DNA of 64,000 nt from Pseudomonas sp. C2B4 (GCF_013359695.1 NZ_JABFMU010000003.1:155651-219650), one strand, 5' to 3'. Positions 38,666-48,195 are shown, counted from the first letter of the stretch. A program made the numbers and translations. Notes: generated from the sequence alone by a model not told the origin.

Positions 38666-39795
38666 CAGCCCCTCGGTGCCAGTTCGATAACGTGTGGCAA
38701 ATGCCAGAAAGCATCACGCACCGCGCGGTCGGAGAAACGTTCGCGCAAGCGGTCGAGCATCAGCTCGGCACATTGGTGACGTTGCTGAGCGTCCATCGCG
38801 GCCAGATGTTGCAACCCTTGAGCCAAGTGTTCGGCATCGCCCAGCGGGAACAATATGCCAACGCCTTCGACCACTTCCTTCGCCCCGCCACACGCGGTAG
38901 CGAGCAACGGCACACCCGCCGCCATGGCTTCGAGCAACACCATGCCAAACGGTTCGTGATCGGAGCTCAGCGCAAACACGTCGAAGGCACGGAAAAAACG
39001 CCGCGCTTCGGGCACCTGACCGAGAAACAACACACGGTCGCCAATGCCCAGTTCGCGAGCCTGCGCCTTGAGATCCTGCTCCAGGCGACCGCTACCGAGA
39101 ATCACCAGCTGGCTATTGGCCGGCAACCCCGGCAACGCCGCGGAAAATCCATCCAGCAGCGTGGCCTGATCCTTGTCCGGATGCAGCCGCCCGACGTTGC
39201 CGACAATCCAGGCATCCTCCGCCAGGCCAAGGGTTTCCCGAGCCTCACGAACCGACACCTGCGAAGCCTGCAAGCTATCGACGTCAATACGGTTGTACAG
39301 CGTCTGAATCCGCGAAGCCGGCCATTTTGGCAAACAGCGGCGTATGTCGTCGCGTACGGCATCGGACACGCCGAGCAAACTCAGGCGCTTGCGGAAGATA
39401 TTCGCGAACAGTTTGCGGGTGGCGCGCTTGTAATCGTCAAACGCATGGTGCACGCCAATCACCGGTAGCGAGGTGGCCAGCAAGGCGATGTAGATGGGTT
39501 TGGAGCGATTAGCGATGCAGAAACTGAAATTGCGCGAGGCGGCGATCTTGCGCAGATCGCCAATGGCACCCAGTTTCAGGCCACGAATGGCCTTGGAGCT
39601 GTACTCCATGAACAGCACTTCATCGCTAGCGCATTGCGCGGCGACTTCGGCATCGGCGACCCCGGTCAAAAACACCGTGGTCACTCGATAACCGGTCCCC
39701 GCGAACAGGCTGGCGTACTGCCGGGCACAGTCCAGGAACGGCCCGTCATAGCCGTGACAGAACTGCAGCACATGGCGTTCAGCCGAGCGTGTCAT
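38665..39795 (-). CDS. wapH: LPS core glycosyltransferase (GT4)
   Basis: A 376-residue retaining GT-B enzyme: 'GNVGRLHPDKDQATLLDGF' begins the donor domain and 'SSDHEPFGMVLLEAMAAGVP' is the E-x7-E nucleotide-sugar motif. In P. aeruginosa WapH (PA5004) is an outer-core glucosyltransferase. The ATG at 39795 overlaps the carbamoyltransferase gene by 17 bases; GTG at 39807 is an alternative. It is followed directly by mig-14. Confidence 0.85.
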   Translation of the reverse strand: MTRSAERHVLQFCHGYDGPFLDCARQYASLFAGTGYRVTTVFLTGVADAEVAAQCASDEVLFMEYSSKAIRGLKLGAIGDLRKIAASRNFSFCIANRSKPIYIALLATSLPVIGVHHAFDDYKRATRKLFANIFRKRLSLLGVSDAVRDDIRRCLPKWPASRIQTLYNRIDVDSLQASQVSVREARETLGLAEDAWIVGNVGRLHPDKDQATLLDGFSAALPGLPANSQLVILGSGRLEQDLKAQARELGIGDRVLFLGQVPEARRFFRAFDVFALSSDHEPFGMVLLEAMAAGVPLLATACGGAKEVVEGVGILFPLGDAEHLAQGLQHLAAMDAQQRHQCAELMLDRLRERFSDRAVRDAFWHLPHVIELAPRG

Positions 39796-41536
39796 AAGCG
39801 TTGGCACCCTCTTTGACCACCAGGATGTCTTCCATGATCAGATACTGTAGGTCGGAACCGAAGAACATGTTCAGGGCGTCCGTCGGCGAGCAGATCATCG
39901 GCTCACCACGACGGTTGAGCGAGGTGTTCAGCGACACGCCGTTTCCGGTCAGGACTTCCAGTGCCTTCATCATGTCGTAGTAGCGCGGGTTGTATTCGCG
40001 CTTGAGCACCTGGGCGCGGGACGTGCCGTCTTCGTGAACGACTTCCGGCACGCGGGTTTTCCACTCTTCAGCCACTTCGAAGGTGAACGTCATGAAGGGG
40101 GCCGGGTGATCGATCTTGATCATCTGTGGCGCGACGGTGTCGAGCATCGACGGGCAGAAAGGCCTCCAGCGCTCGCGGAACTTGATCTGGTGGTTGATGC
40201 GGTCAGCCACACCGGCCACGCTCGGGCAACCGATGATCGAACGACCGCCCAGCGCGCGCGGACCGAATTCCATGCGGCCCTGGAACCAGGCTACCGGGTT
40301 ACCATCGACCATGATCTTGGCGATCTGCTCCGGCATGTTGTCGAGCTTGCGCCACGTTGGCTTGTTCTCGTGACGGGCACAGGCCGCGATCACGTCTTCG
40401 TTGCTGTACGACGGGCCGAGGTAGACGTGTTCCATCTTCTCGACCGGTACGCCACGGGCGTGGGACACATAGGCCGCAGCACCGACCGCAGTGCCGGCGT
40501 CGCCGGATGCAGGCTGTACGAACAGCTCTTTGACGTCATCGCGAGCGATGATTTTCTGGTTCAGCTTGACGTTCAACGCACAGCCACCGGCATAGGCCAG
40601 TTTGCCGGTTTCCTTGAGCACGTCGCCCAGGTAGTAATCGATCATCTGCAGCGCAATTTTTTCGAACAGCGCTTGAATGCTGGCGGCGTAGTGGATGTAA
40701 GGCTCGTCGGCGATGTCGCCTTCGCGCTTTGGACCCAGCCACTCGATCAGCTTCGGCGAGAAGTAGTAACCCTTGCCCTTCTCTTTGTAGCGACGCAGGC
40801 CGATGACGTTGGCGTAATCGGTGTTGATCACCAGTTCGCCGTTTTCGAACGAAGCCAGGCGTGAGAAATCGTATTTGCTGGCGTCGCCGTACGGCGCCAT
40901 GCCCATGACCTTGAACTCACCGTCGAGCATATCGAAACCGAGGAACTCGGTGATCGCGCCGTACAGGCCGCCGAGGGAGTCCGGGTCGAAAAATTCCTTG
41001 ATCTTGTGGATCTTGCCGTTTACGCCATAACCGAAGAAGGTCGTGGCGTACTCACCCTTGCCGTCGATCCCGAGGATCGCGGTTTTCTCTTTGAAACCGG
41101 AGCAGTGATAAGCGCTGGAGGCATGGGCCAAGTGATGTTCGACCGGTTCGATCTTGATCTTCTTAGGATCAAAACCCAGTTGTTCCAGGCACCAGACGAT
41201 CTTGTTGCGATAGCGCTTGTAGCGACGGTTGCCCATCAGGATCGCGTCGAGTGCACGGTCCGGGGCGTACCAGTAACGCTTGGCGTACTGCCAGCGAGCC
41301 TTGCCGAACAGGCTGATCGGAGCGAAAGGAATCGCTACCACGTCAACGTCGGAAGGTTTGATACCGGCCTGTTCCAGGCAGAACTTCGCCGATTCGTAGG
41401 GCATGCGGTTCTTTGCATGTTTATCGCGTACGAAGCGCTCTTCTTCAGCTGCCGCGACCAGCTTGCCGTCGATGTACAAGGCTGCGGAAGGATCATGGCT
41501 AAGGGCGCCGGACAGGCCAAGAATCGTCAATGCCAC
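39779..41536 (-). CDS. LPS heptose carbamoyltransferase (NodU/TobZ family)
   Basis: A 585-residue O-carbamoyltransferase. Family features are 'ILGLSGALSHDPSAAL' at the N-terminus, the metal-binding 'EHHLAHASSAY', 'GIDGKGEYAT' and the C-terminal YrdC-like part with 'FGPRALGGRSI' and 'FCPSML'. P. aeruginosa core carries a 7-O-carbamoyl group on HepII, and PA5005 is the candidate enzyme; this gene is its positional equivalent. The start is GTG at 41536 with AGAGG upstream. It heads the run carbamoyltransferase-wapH-mig14-dnpA-ssg-GT2-waaL. Confidence 0.9.
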   Translation of the reverse strand: MALTILGLSGALSHDPSAALYIDGKLVAAAEEERFVRDKHAKNRMPYESAKFCLEQAGIKPSDVDVVAIPFAPISLFGKARWQYAKRYWYAPDRALDAILMGNRRYKRYRNKIVWCLEQLGFDPKKIKIEPVEHHLAHASSAYHCSGFKEKTAILGIDGKGEYATTFFGYGVNGKIHKIKEFFDPDSLGGLYGAITEFLGFDMLDGEFKVMGMAPYGDASKYDFSRLASFENGELVINTDYANVIGLRRYKEKGKGYYFSPKLIEWLGPKREGDIADEPYIHYAASIQALFEKIALQMIDYYLGDVLKETGKLAYAGGCALNVKLNQKIIARDDVKELFVQPASGDAGTAVGAAAYVSHARGVPVEKMEHVYLGPSYSNEDVIAACARHENKPTWRKLDNMPEQIAKIMVDGNPVAWFQGRMEFGPRALGGRSIIGCPSVAGVADRINHQIKFRERWRPFCPSMLDTVAPQMIKIDHPAPFMTFTFEVAEEWKTRVPEVVHEDGTSRAQVLKREYNPRYYDMMKALEVLTGNGVSLNTSLNRRGEPMICSPTDALNMFFGSDLQYLIMEDILVVKEGANAYDTLG

Positions 41537-41643
41537 AGGGGTCTAGCCTCTTTAGTCTGCATGCAGGCGCAGTGGCGCCTCAAAAAATGATGTGCCTTCG
41601 CAAGGAGCGCGAGGCAGCTAAAGGGCGGGATTATAGCTTAAAA

Positions 41644-41677
41644 GCAGCTTCAAGCCTCTAGCTGCAAGCGGCAAGCG
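41644..41677. repeat. AGCTGCAAGC-type short repeat
   Basis: AGCAGCTTCAAGCCTCTAGC followed by TGCAAGCGGCAAGC repeats the AAGC/GCTT theme seen in many pseudomonad intergenic regions. It lies upstream of the carbamoyltransferase gene. No function is known. Confidence 0.4.
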
Positions 41678-41701
41678 CGCACGGCGTTGATGCGGGCCTG
41701 T

Positions 41702-42037
41702 TTATCCTCGCGCAGACCGCCAGTAAATACGGATATTGCCATCCGCTCCCTGCCGATAAACCGTGTACGGCAAGACCACGGTATCCAGTGCGCCAGACAG
41801 GGCCAGGTCCAGCAAAACGAGTGGCACGAGAATTCCCGTGGGATCCGGCGGCGCGTTCAATACACAAAAATCGTAGGCCAGGCCGCTGTAGACCCGAGGG
41901 ATGGACTGACAGTAGGTTTTTTGCCGGCGAAGCCCCTGAGCGGCATCGGCATCGTCCTGCAACACGGTTGCGACGGTCCCGCAGCCGATCAAAGCCAGCG
42001 AGATTACCCCTGATGCGACGGCCATTCTGATTGTCAA
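41702..42037 (-). CDS. YceK/YidQ-family small lipoprotein
   Basis: A 111-residue lipoprotein with lipobox 'LIGC' followed by 'GTVATVLQDD', and the family text 'YSGLAYDFCVL' and 'LPYTVYRQG' (DUF1375). The TTG at 42037 is preferred because GGAGGG lies 6 bases upstream; the ATG at 42025 is too far from it. It stands alone between the two LPS operons and has no close PAO1 counterpart that I recall here. The function is unknown. Confidence 0.75.
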   Translation of the reverse strand: MTIRMAVASGVISLALIGCGTVATVLQDDADAAQGLRRQKTYCQSIPRVYSGLAYDFCVLNAPPDPTGILVPLVLLDLALSGALDTVVLPYTVYRQGADGNIRIYWRSARG

Positions 42038-42166
42038 AGTCTGCCCTCCGAGAACGTCAGGCAAACTAGCATTGCGATCATTCAGGCCACAGTTCATGGC
42101 TTCCCAAGATCGTGTAGGACGGATCACAAGATCTTGTCTCTTTCACTCGATCGACTGTTCCGGCCT

Positions 42167-42265
42167 CTTCGCGAGCAAGCTCGCCCCCCCCCACAGAAGA
42201 CGGCGCTCGCTCACAAAATATGTGCGCGAAATAAATCCCATGAGGGAGCGAGCCTGCTCGCGAAA
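42167..42265. repeat. REPIN with a nine-C run
   Basis: The arms are CTTCGCGAGCAAGCTCGCC and GAGGGAGCGAGCCTGCTCGC. The left arm is broken by a run of nine C at 42184-42192. It lies just past the end of the double-kinase gene. Confidence 0.8.
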
Positions 42266-42270
42266 ACGAT

Positions 42271-43722
42271 TCAGGCAGCGCTGGAAATGTCTTTGGGCAG
42301 ACGCTGATCAATGACCTGGTACAGCGCACTGCTCTCCGGCCAGTTGCGCATGAACCGCGCCCGATCCCGCTTATAGGCCGGGGCAAAGCTGCCCGGAGAG
42401 TGGTGCTGGCACATCGAATCCAGATCGATCAACGCCCAGCGATCATCCTGCCAGAACAGATTGTGCCCCTTGAAATCGCCATGGCTGATTCGCTCGTGAA
42501 TCAGTTCTGCGAACAGGTGATCCAGTGCCAGCAATTCGGCTTCTGGCGCATTGCCGCTTTCTACGTACGGCGCAAAACGTTCGATGATGTCCGGCCCCGG
42601 CAAATGCTCGGTAATCAGATAAGCCCGACTGCGCAACCAGAGGAAACGCTTCTCCAGCAACGCCAAGGGTTTGGGCGTGGCAATGCCGAGGAATGCCAGG
42701 CGATTGCCTTCACGCCAGGAGTGCCAGGCCCGGCTCGGGCGCCAGAAGCGTTTGAGCCAGTGGGCAAAACCCTTGATGTTGTAGCGCTTGATCACCAGCG
42801 TACGACCGTCCACCTCGACCTTGCCGACGCTGGCCGCGCCACCGGTCTTGTACAGGTGGCCCTGATCGAGCAAGGCGTCGGCCTGCGCCAACACCGGCAG
42901 CATCGCCGCTTCTTCCTCGCGACGAATGGCCCGCAGACCGAACGCGCCGCGCTGGACGCTGAACAGCGTGCACTCGCGGCCGACCTTGACCAGGAAGTCC
43001 TTGAGCCGCCAGCTGCGTACCTTGTCGATCTGCTTCTGCAACGCTTCCATGGGCAAGGCATGCTCGCCATTGCTCAGCAGGTAGTACACCAGCAACTCTT
43101 CGGTGAACGGCTCCAGCGCCTTGGGCAATTGAGCGAAAAACACCCCGAGGTTTTCCAGGACTTTTTGCCGCGACAGTGGCTGGCCAGGCGTTTCGGCACA
43201 GATGCCGGCGCCATCGATCAAATACAGTCGACTGCCTTGGCGCAGCAGGTTGTCCAGGTGCAGGTCTTCCTGCCACAAGCCTTTGCGGTGCATCTGACCG
43301 ATCGCGCCCAAGGCTTCGGCCAGAACCGCCACTTGCTCATCGGCCAACGCCGGCAAGTGTTCGACCTGCTTCCAGTCATCGCCCAGGCTTGCAGCGCCTT
43401 CCAGAAACTCGAACAGCAGCCAGCCGCCCTCGCCGTCCTTGAGCCCATCGGCCAGCAGCAATGGCGTGGTCAAGCCTTGCGCCGCAAGGAGGCGCACGCC
43501 GTCCAGCTCGCGCTTGAAATGTCGCGCCGCCTTGCTGCCAACCAGCAATTTGGCCAGCACCGGGCGACCCCGCCAGACACCGGCACCGACATAACGCTGC
43601 CCGGGCAGCACCCGCAACAGGCTCAGCAACTGTAAATCGGCCGGGCCTGCGGCATCGGCCAGCGAAAAGCTCAACGGCAATGTCGGACTACGACCTGCGT
43701 TCTTCAGTTCGGATAAACGCAT
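42271..43722 (-). CDS. Double-domain LPS kinase-like protein
   Basis: The 483-residue protein contains two kinase-like folds in tandem. The first has a catalytic loop 'EDLHLDNLL' and metal motif 'YLIDGAG'; the second has 'ISHGDFKGHNLF' and 'LIDLDSM'. Both look intact at the motif level. It is the last gene of the waaF operon, its start sharing a base with the wapQ stop (TGATG), and corresponds to PA5006. It probably phosphorylates core sugars, but no acceptor is known. Confidence 0.82.
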   Translation of the reverse strand: MRLSELKNAGRSPTLPLSFSLADAAGPADLQLLSLLRVLPGQRYVGAGVWRGRPVLAKLLVGSKAARHFKRELDGVRLLAAQGLTTPLLLADGLKDGEGGWLLFEFLEGAASLGDDWKQVEHLPALADEQVAVLAEALGAIGQMHRKGLWQEDLHLDNLLRQGSRLYLIDGAGICAETPGQPLSRQKVLENLGVFFAQLPKALEPFTEELLVYYLLSNGEHALPMEALQKQIDKVRSWRLKDFLVKVGRECTLFSVQRGAFGLRAIRREEEAAMLPVLAQADALLDQGHLYKTGGAASVGKVEVDGRTLVIKRYNIKGFAHWLKRFWRPSRAWHSWREGNRLAFLGIATPKPLALLEKRFLWLRSRAYLITEHLPGPDIIERFAPYVESGNAPEAELLALDHLFAELIHERISHGDFKGHNLFWQDDRWALIDLDSMCQHHSPGSFAPAYKRDRARFMRNWPESSALYQVIDQRLPKDISSAA

Positions 43723-44474
43723 CAGCGCTTCTCCTTGTAGCTGCGCCGCGAGGTCAAGCGATCGAGCCAGCTGTCGATCAACGAACTGTCCTGCGGCTGA
43801 TCCAGGTAGGCGGCCAACAAAATGCGCAGCTGCGTCTCGCTCCATTCAGGCGCACGACGCAACAGTGGCTCCAGATCCTTGACCCGGTCGCGCTGACCGA
43901 AAAGCAAAGGCCGGGTCTTTTCCAGGTCGATCAGTTGAGCCTGATAGCCATCGCCGGTGGCGCACAGAAAAATGTGCTTGGGATAAAAGCAGCCATGTAC
44001 CTGTCGCTTGCCGTGCAGACGCTGCGCCAGTTTTCCGCAGGCCTGCAGAATCGCGGTGTGTTGCGCTTCGCTCAGGTCCGACCAGCGCTGCAACAACGAA
44101 TCCAGATCGTCGCAACCATCCAGGGCACGGGTCAGCAAAATCGCCCGGACTTCGCCGTCGACCTTGCGCTCACCGAAAAATGCAGCTTTCAGCGCCGGAA
44201 TGCCAAGCGCTTCATAGCGGCTGATATTGCGAAACTCCCGGGCAAAACTCGGCTCGCCAAAGGGGGCGTGCAAGGTACGCATCTGGTAGTTGCTCTGGCG
44301 CTTGAGGTAGAAGCCACGACCTTCCAGATCCAGTCGAAACACGCTGCTCCAGCCACCGCGAAGGGTGTTGGGCTCGTCCACGGCATCGAGCTGACGGGCC
44401 CAGAGCGCGTCGAACGTGCCAAGGCCGTGTCGCTCAAGCAGCGCGCGGTCTTCAGCGGCCAGAAAATCAGTCAT
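43722..44474 (-). CDS. wapQ: LPS core kinase, InaA/WapQ type
   Basis: A 250-residue kinase-like protein with the catalytic-loop equivalent 'VHGCFYPKHIFL' (Cys in place of the usual Asp) and metal motif 'LIDLEKTR'. It lies directly after wapP with an ATGA overlap, the PA5007 position. WapQ proteins are thought to phosphorylate inner-core heptose. The Asp-to-Cys change in the loop could reduce or alter activity. Confidence 0.78.
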   Translation of the reverse strand: MTDFLAAEDRALLERHGLGTFDALWARQLDAVDEPNTLRGGWSSVFRLDLEGRGFYLKRQSNYQMRTLHAPFGEPSFAREFRNISRYEALGIPALKAAFFGERKVDGEVRAILLTRALDGCDDLDSLLQRWSDLSEAQHTAILQACGKLAQRLHGKRQVHGCFYPKHIFLCATGDGYQAQLIDLEKTRPLLFGQRDRVKDLEPLLRRAPEWSETQLRILLAAYLDQPQDSSLIDSWLDRLTSRRSYKEKR

Positions 44475-45205
44475 TCGCGCCCCTCGAAAAATCTCACCAC
44501 GTGCCGGATCCGTTTTTTGTCAGCGGCCGTAAGGCGGGTCCTTTGGCGGTATTGCAGGTAAAAGCGCAGGCGCTGGGTGGCCGACAATTGATACTTGGCG
44601 ACCTTGTCCAGACACGCCAGGTCCTTGGTGATGCGGTACTTGAGCCAGAATCCGCTCCAGAAATCACCGTTGGGGCAGTCGATCAGGAACAATTTGGCCT
44701 GATCGTCGATCAGCAGGTTGCGCCACTTCAAATCGTTATGGGTAAAACGGTGCTCGTGCATGGTCCGGGTGTGGCTGGCCAACTGACGGCTGACCTTGTC
44801 GACCCAGGCGCGGTCCGTCAGCTTCGGGTCGTGCCGCTCGGCCAAGGCCGACAAATCTTCGGTATGCGGCAATTCACGGGTGATCATCGCCCCGCGAGCA
44901 TAGGCCGCCCCTCGACGCTCCAGGCCCCAGGCCACCACTTCGGCGGTAGGAATGCCCCATTTGGCGAAGCGCTTGAGGTTTTGCCACTCCATTTTCACCC
45001 GTGGCTTGCCGATGTAACGACGCAAGCCCTTGCCGGCGCCCACGTAGCGCTTGACGTAATAGTTGACACCATTGCGCTGAACGCGAATGACTTCCGACAG
45101 CGGGTCGTGGGTCAGGCGCTCGCCCTGAAGCGCAAATACAGCGTCAAGACTGCCGAAGTCTTCGACCAGATCGCTGTAAGCCGGTTCCAGTGTCCAACCC
45201 GCCAT
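44471..45205 (-). CDS. wapP: LPS core heptose kinase WapP
   Basis: A 244-residue kinase of the Kdo/heptose kinase family with 'FTHNDLKWRNLL' as catalytic loop and 'LIDCPNGDF' as metal motif, preceded by 'YYVKRYVGAGKG' at the nucleotide site. It is coupled to waaP by a TGATG overlap, matching PA5008. It should add phosphate to inner-core heptose, which stabilises the outer membrane. Confidence 0.85.
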   Translation of the reverse strand: MAGWTLEPAYSDLVEDFGSLDAVFALQGERLTHDPLSEVIRVQRNGVNYYVKRYVGAGKGLRRYIGKPRVKMEWQNLKRFAKWGIPTAEVVAWGLERRGAAYARGAMITRELPHTEDLSALAERHDPKLTDRAWVDKVSRQLASHTRTMHEHRFTHNDLKWRNLLIDDQAKLFLIDCPNGDFWSGFWLKYRITKDLACLDKVAKYQLSATQRLRFYLQYRQRTRLTAADKKRIRHVVRFFEGRE

Positions 45206-46011
45206 CAGAGCGCGTCCCCGTATCGCTGTTTGCGGTCGTAGAGTTTATTGGCCTTGCCTTCGAGCCAGCTCAGCAGCCCGGCTTCTTCACTGAGAATCTG
45301 CCGCAGCGGCTGCTGGAAGTAACCTTTGAGAAAGCGCAGTTTGTCGCGGCGAGTCAGACCGATGTCCAGGGCCGAAAAATACAACGCCGCCAGATCCTTG
45401 TTGCGCCAGCGCTGGGTGATGGCCGGGCGGGTCTGGGCACGGTGCAAGTCGATCACCGAGAGCTTGAAGTCGTCGGCGGTCACCGGCTTGTCGGTGTGCA
45501 GCAGGAAGTGGCAGATATAGCAGTCGCGGTGGTTGACCCCAGCGCGGTGCATCATGCCGGTCATACGCGCCACTTCAGCGATCAGTGCCCGCTTGAGTTT
45601 TGGCTCGGGCGGCTGCTTGACCCAATTGATGCTGAAGTCTTCGAGGCTGACGGTCGGTGCCAGCTCCTGGGTGACGATGAACGAATGCTGGTCCGCCGGG
45701 TTGCTGCCTTTCTCGCCATACGCGACGGCGGTCATGGTCGGCACACCGACTTCCTGCAGGCGCTGGATGGCCTTCCACTCCTGGCCAGCGCCGAGGACCG
45801 GCAACTTGGCCGTCAGCAGATTCTTGAAGATCTCGCCCCAGCCGATGCCGCGGTGGATTTTCACGAAAAATCCGTCGCCATTCACCTCGGTGCGCAGGGT
45901 GCGGCGAGCTTCAAGTTCGCGGTACACCTCGCCCTTGAGCCCTTCGACCTCGGCGAACGGGTCGCGACCGGCCCAGAGGCTCTTGAACGGTTCAGCCAAC
46001 ATCACCTTCAT
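45205..46011 (-). CDS. waaP: LPS heptose I kinase
   Basis: Phosphorylates heptose I, a step needed for mature core in Pseudomonas. The 268-residue protein shows 'FFVKIHRGIGWGE', the catalytic loop 'VNHRDCYICHFLL' and 'SVIDLHRAQ', all standard for WaaP. It starts immediately after the waaG stop with no spacer. Confidence 0.94.
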   Translation of the reverse strand: MKVMLAEPFKSLWAGRDPFAEVEGLKGEVYRELEARRTLRTEVNGDGFFVKIHRGIGWGEIFKNLLTAKLPVLGAGQEWKAIQRLQEVGVPTMTAVAYGEKGSNPADQHSFIVTQELAPTVSLEDFSINWVKQPPEPKLKRALIAEVARMTGMMHRAGVNHRDCYICHFLLHTDKPVTADDFKLSVIDLHRAQTRPAITQRWRNKDLAALYFSALDIGLTRRDKLRFLKGYFQQPLRQILSEEAGLLSWLEGKANKLYDRKQRYGDAL

Positions 46012-47133
46012 TTAAGCGTGCTCCGCCAGAATCACATCGGCCGCGTGCTGCGGCATGCTGTAGAGGTCGGCCGTCTCGGCGAAGGCCAGACCGTTGCGGC
46101 TCCAGGCCGCCCGCGCTTGAGCGTCGTTCAACATGCCGGTCAGGTACTGCGTCAGTTGCGCCTGGTCAAAGGGTTCGTCCAACACCAGGCCGGCATCGGC
46201 CTCCGCTATGTAATGGGCATAACCACAGACCGCACTCACCAGCACAGGTAACCCGGCCACCAGCGCTTCAAGCAGCACGGTGCCGGTGTTTTCGTTGTAC
46301 GCCGGGTGGATCAACAGATCGGCCCCCAACAGGAAGCGCGGAATATCGCTGCGGCCCTTGAGGAACGTCACGTTGTCGCCAAGCCCCAATGCGGCGCTCT
46401 GCATCTGGAATAATTTGGGGTCATCCTGGCCAATTACAAACAGGCGGGTACGTGCCTTTAATTCCGCATGTAACGCGGCCAGTGCCTTGAGGCTGCGATC
46501 CACGCCCTTGGTCTTGAAGCCGGAGCCGATCTGAACCAGCAGCAGATCATCGTCTTTCAAGTTGAACTCGCGGCGGAATTCAGCCCGGATTTCGGCGGCA
46601 TTAGCAGGTGCACGACGGTCCTGGGAGATACCCGGCGGCAACAGATGGAAGCGTTCGAGCGGCGTGTCGTAATGCTTGATGAACAGCGGCTGCTGCACTT
46701 CGGAAATCATCAGTACTTCGGTCTTGGCATCCCTGGCGAACACCGCGCGCTCGTACTCGGCGAAATGGCGGTAGCGACCCCAGCGGCGGTACAGCGAGTT
46801 GCGCAGGTTCTGCGCCTTGTCCTCGAAACAGCCGTCGGCGGCGTAGTACACGTCCAGGCCAGGCATTTTGTTGAAACCGATCAAACGGTCGACAGGACGC
46901 TTGGCCAGATCCGCTTCCATCCACTCGCTGAGCTTTTCGTTGCGCCGATGGTTAAAGAACGCCTTGACCGGCGCCACCAACACTTCAAAACCCGGTGGCA
47001 CGTCGCCCTCCCAGATCAACGTGTACACGCGAATCTGGTGGCCGCGCTTCTGGCACTCCAGGGCAATGCGCATGAAGTCGCGCTGCAAGCCACCGAAGGG
47101 AAAATACTTGTACAGGACAAATGCCAATTGCAT
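46012..47133 (-). CDS. waaG: LPS glucosyltransferase I-type enzyme
   Basis: A 373-residue GT4 enzyme that adds the first hexose of the outer core to heptose II (in Pseudomonas the sugar is galactosamine). It begins 'MQLAFVLYKYFPFGGLQRDF' and has 'QIGSGFKTKGVDRSLKAL' and the donor motif 'NENTGTVLLEALVAGLP'. Its start shares a base with the waaC stop (TGATG). Confidence 0.92.
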   Translation of the reverse strand: MQLAFVLYKYFPFGGLQRDFMRIALECQKRGHQIRVYTLIWEGDVPPGFEVLVAPVKAFFNHRRNEKLSEWMEADLAKRPVDRLIGFNKMPGLDVYYAADGCFEDKAQNLRNSLYRRWGRYRHFAEYERAVFARDAKTEVLMISEVQQPLFIKHYDTPLERFHLLPPGISQDRRAPANAAEIRAEFRREFNLKDDDLLLVQIGSGFKTKGVDRSLKALAALHAELKARTRLFVIGQDDPKLFQMQSAALGLGDNVTFLKGRSDIPRFLLGADLLIHPAYNENTGTVLLEALVAGLPVLVSAVCGYAHYIAEADAGLVLDEPFDQAQLTQYLTGMLNDAQARAAWSRNGLAFAETADLYSMPQHAADVILAEHA

Positions 47134-48194
47134 CAGCGCAGCTCCTCAGCCAGTAACAACGTGCTCAGTCGAGTCGCGACACGCTCGGGATTCAGGCGCG
47201 TGAAGCACAAAGGCCACTCGCGCTTCAGGTCGAACAGACGGGCATCTTCGGCCGTCGGTTGATAGGTGCATTTCTTTTGCAGGCACGGCGCGCAAGGGAA
47301 GTCGCTGGCCAGATGAATCTGCGATTTGCCGTAGGCGCCGGTCAGGCCGGGATTGGTCGGGCCGAACAGCGACAGGGTTGGCACGTCCAGCGCGGCGGCC
47401 AGGTGCCCGAGGCCGGTGTCCACCGCCACGCAGGCCTGTGCGCCAGCCAGCACTTTGCCGACACCGGCCAGATTCAATTTCGGCAGCACCTCGACGTGTT
47501 TCATGTCCTTGGCGATGCGCTCGGCCCGGGCCTTCTCGATGGCATTGCCCCAGGGCAGTTTCACCCCGACACCCAGATAACCGACCCGCTCGGCCAGCTC
47601 GCGCCAGTAGGCTTCGGGCCAGTGCTTGGTGTCCCAAGTGGTGCCGTGCAGGAACAACACGTACGGATTCTTGCGCGGCAACTCCACCAGGCGCTCGACG
47701 TTCAGACCATAGTCGCCCAAGCCTTTGGGCAAGTCATACCCCAGGGCCACGGCGAACAGCTGGCGCACCCGTTCCACCGCATGTTGCCCACGGGCCACGG
47801 CAAGGCGTCGGGAATAGAAGCGTGAGGCAATCGGTTCGCGGGCAGAGTCTTTGTCGAGCCCGGCAACCGGGGCTTTGACATAGCGGGTCAGCAGCGCACT
47901 TTTCAGCAGGCCCTGGGCATCGATGACCAGGTCATATTTCGTGGCGCGAAGGCTTTGCTTGAAGCGCTTCCACTCGCCGCTCTTGATGGTTTGCCAGATG
48001 TTCTTGCGCCAGCGACGGATCGCCACCGGAATCACCTTGCCTACCGCCGGGTGCCAGGTGGGGATTTCGGCGAAGCCTTCTTCCACCACCCAGTCGAAGG
48101 TGATGCCGGGAATCGCCCGCGCCGCGTCGGTCAGCGCCGGCAACGCATGAATCACGTCGCCCAGCGATGAAGTCTTGATCAGCAGTACCCGCAA
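47133..48194 (-). CDS. waaC: Heptosyltransferase I
   Basis: Adds the first heptose to Kdo. The 353-residue GT9 enzyme has 'LLIKTSSLGDVIHALPAL' at the N-terminus, 'HGTTWDTKHWP' and 'VDTGLGHLAAAL' in the donor domain and 'LFGPTNPGLTG'. The start is TTG at 48194, with GAGGT 9 bases upstream inside the end of waaF; a single base separates the two genes. Confidence 0.95.
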   Translation of the reverse strand: MRVLLIKTSSLGDVIHALPALTDAARAIPGITFDWVVEEGFAEIPTWHPAVGKVIPVAIRRWRKNIWQTIKSGEWKRFKQSLRATKYDLVIDAQGLLKSALLTRYVKAPVAGLDKDSAREPIASRFYSRRLAVARGQHAVERVRQLFAVALGYDLPKGLGDYGLNVERLVELPRKNPYVLFLHGTTWDTKHWPEAYWRELAERVGYLGVGVKLPWGNAIEKARAERIAKDMKHVEVLPKLNLAGVGKVLAGAQACVAVDTGLGHLAAALDVPTLSLFGPTNPGLTGAYGKSQIHLASDFPCAPCLQKKCTYQPTAEDARLFDLKREWPLCFTRLNPERVATRLSTLLLAEELR

Positions 48195-48195
48195 A

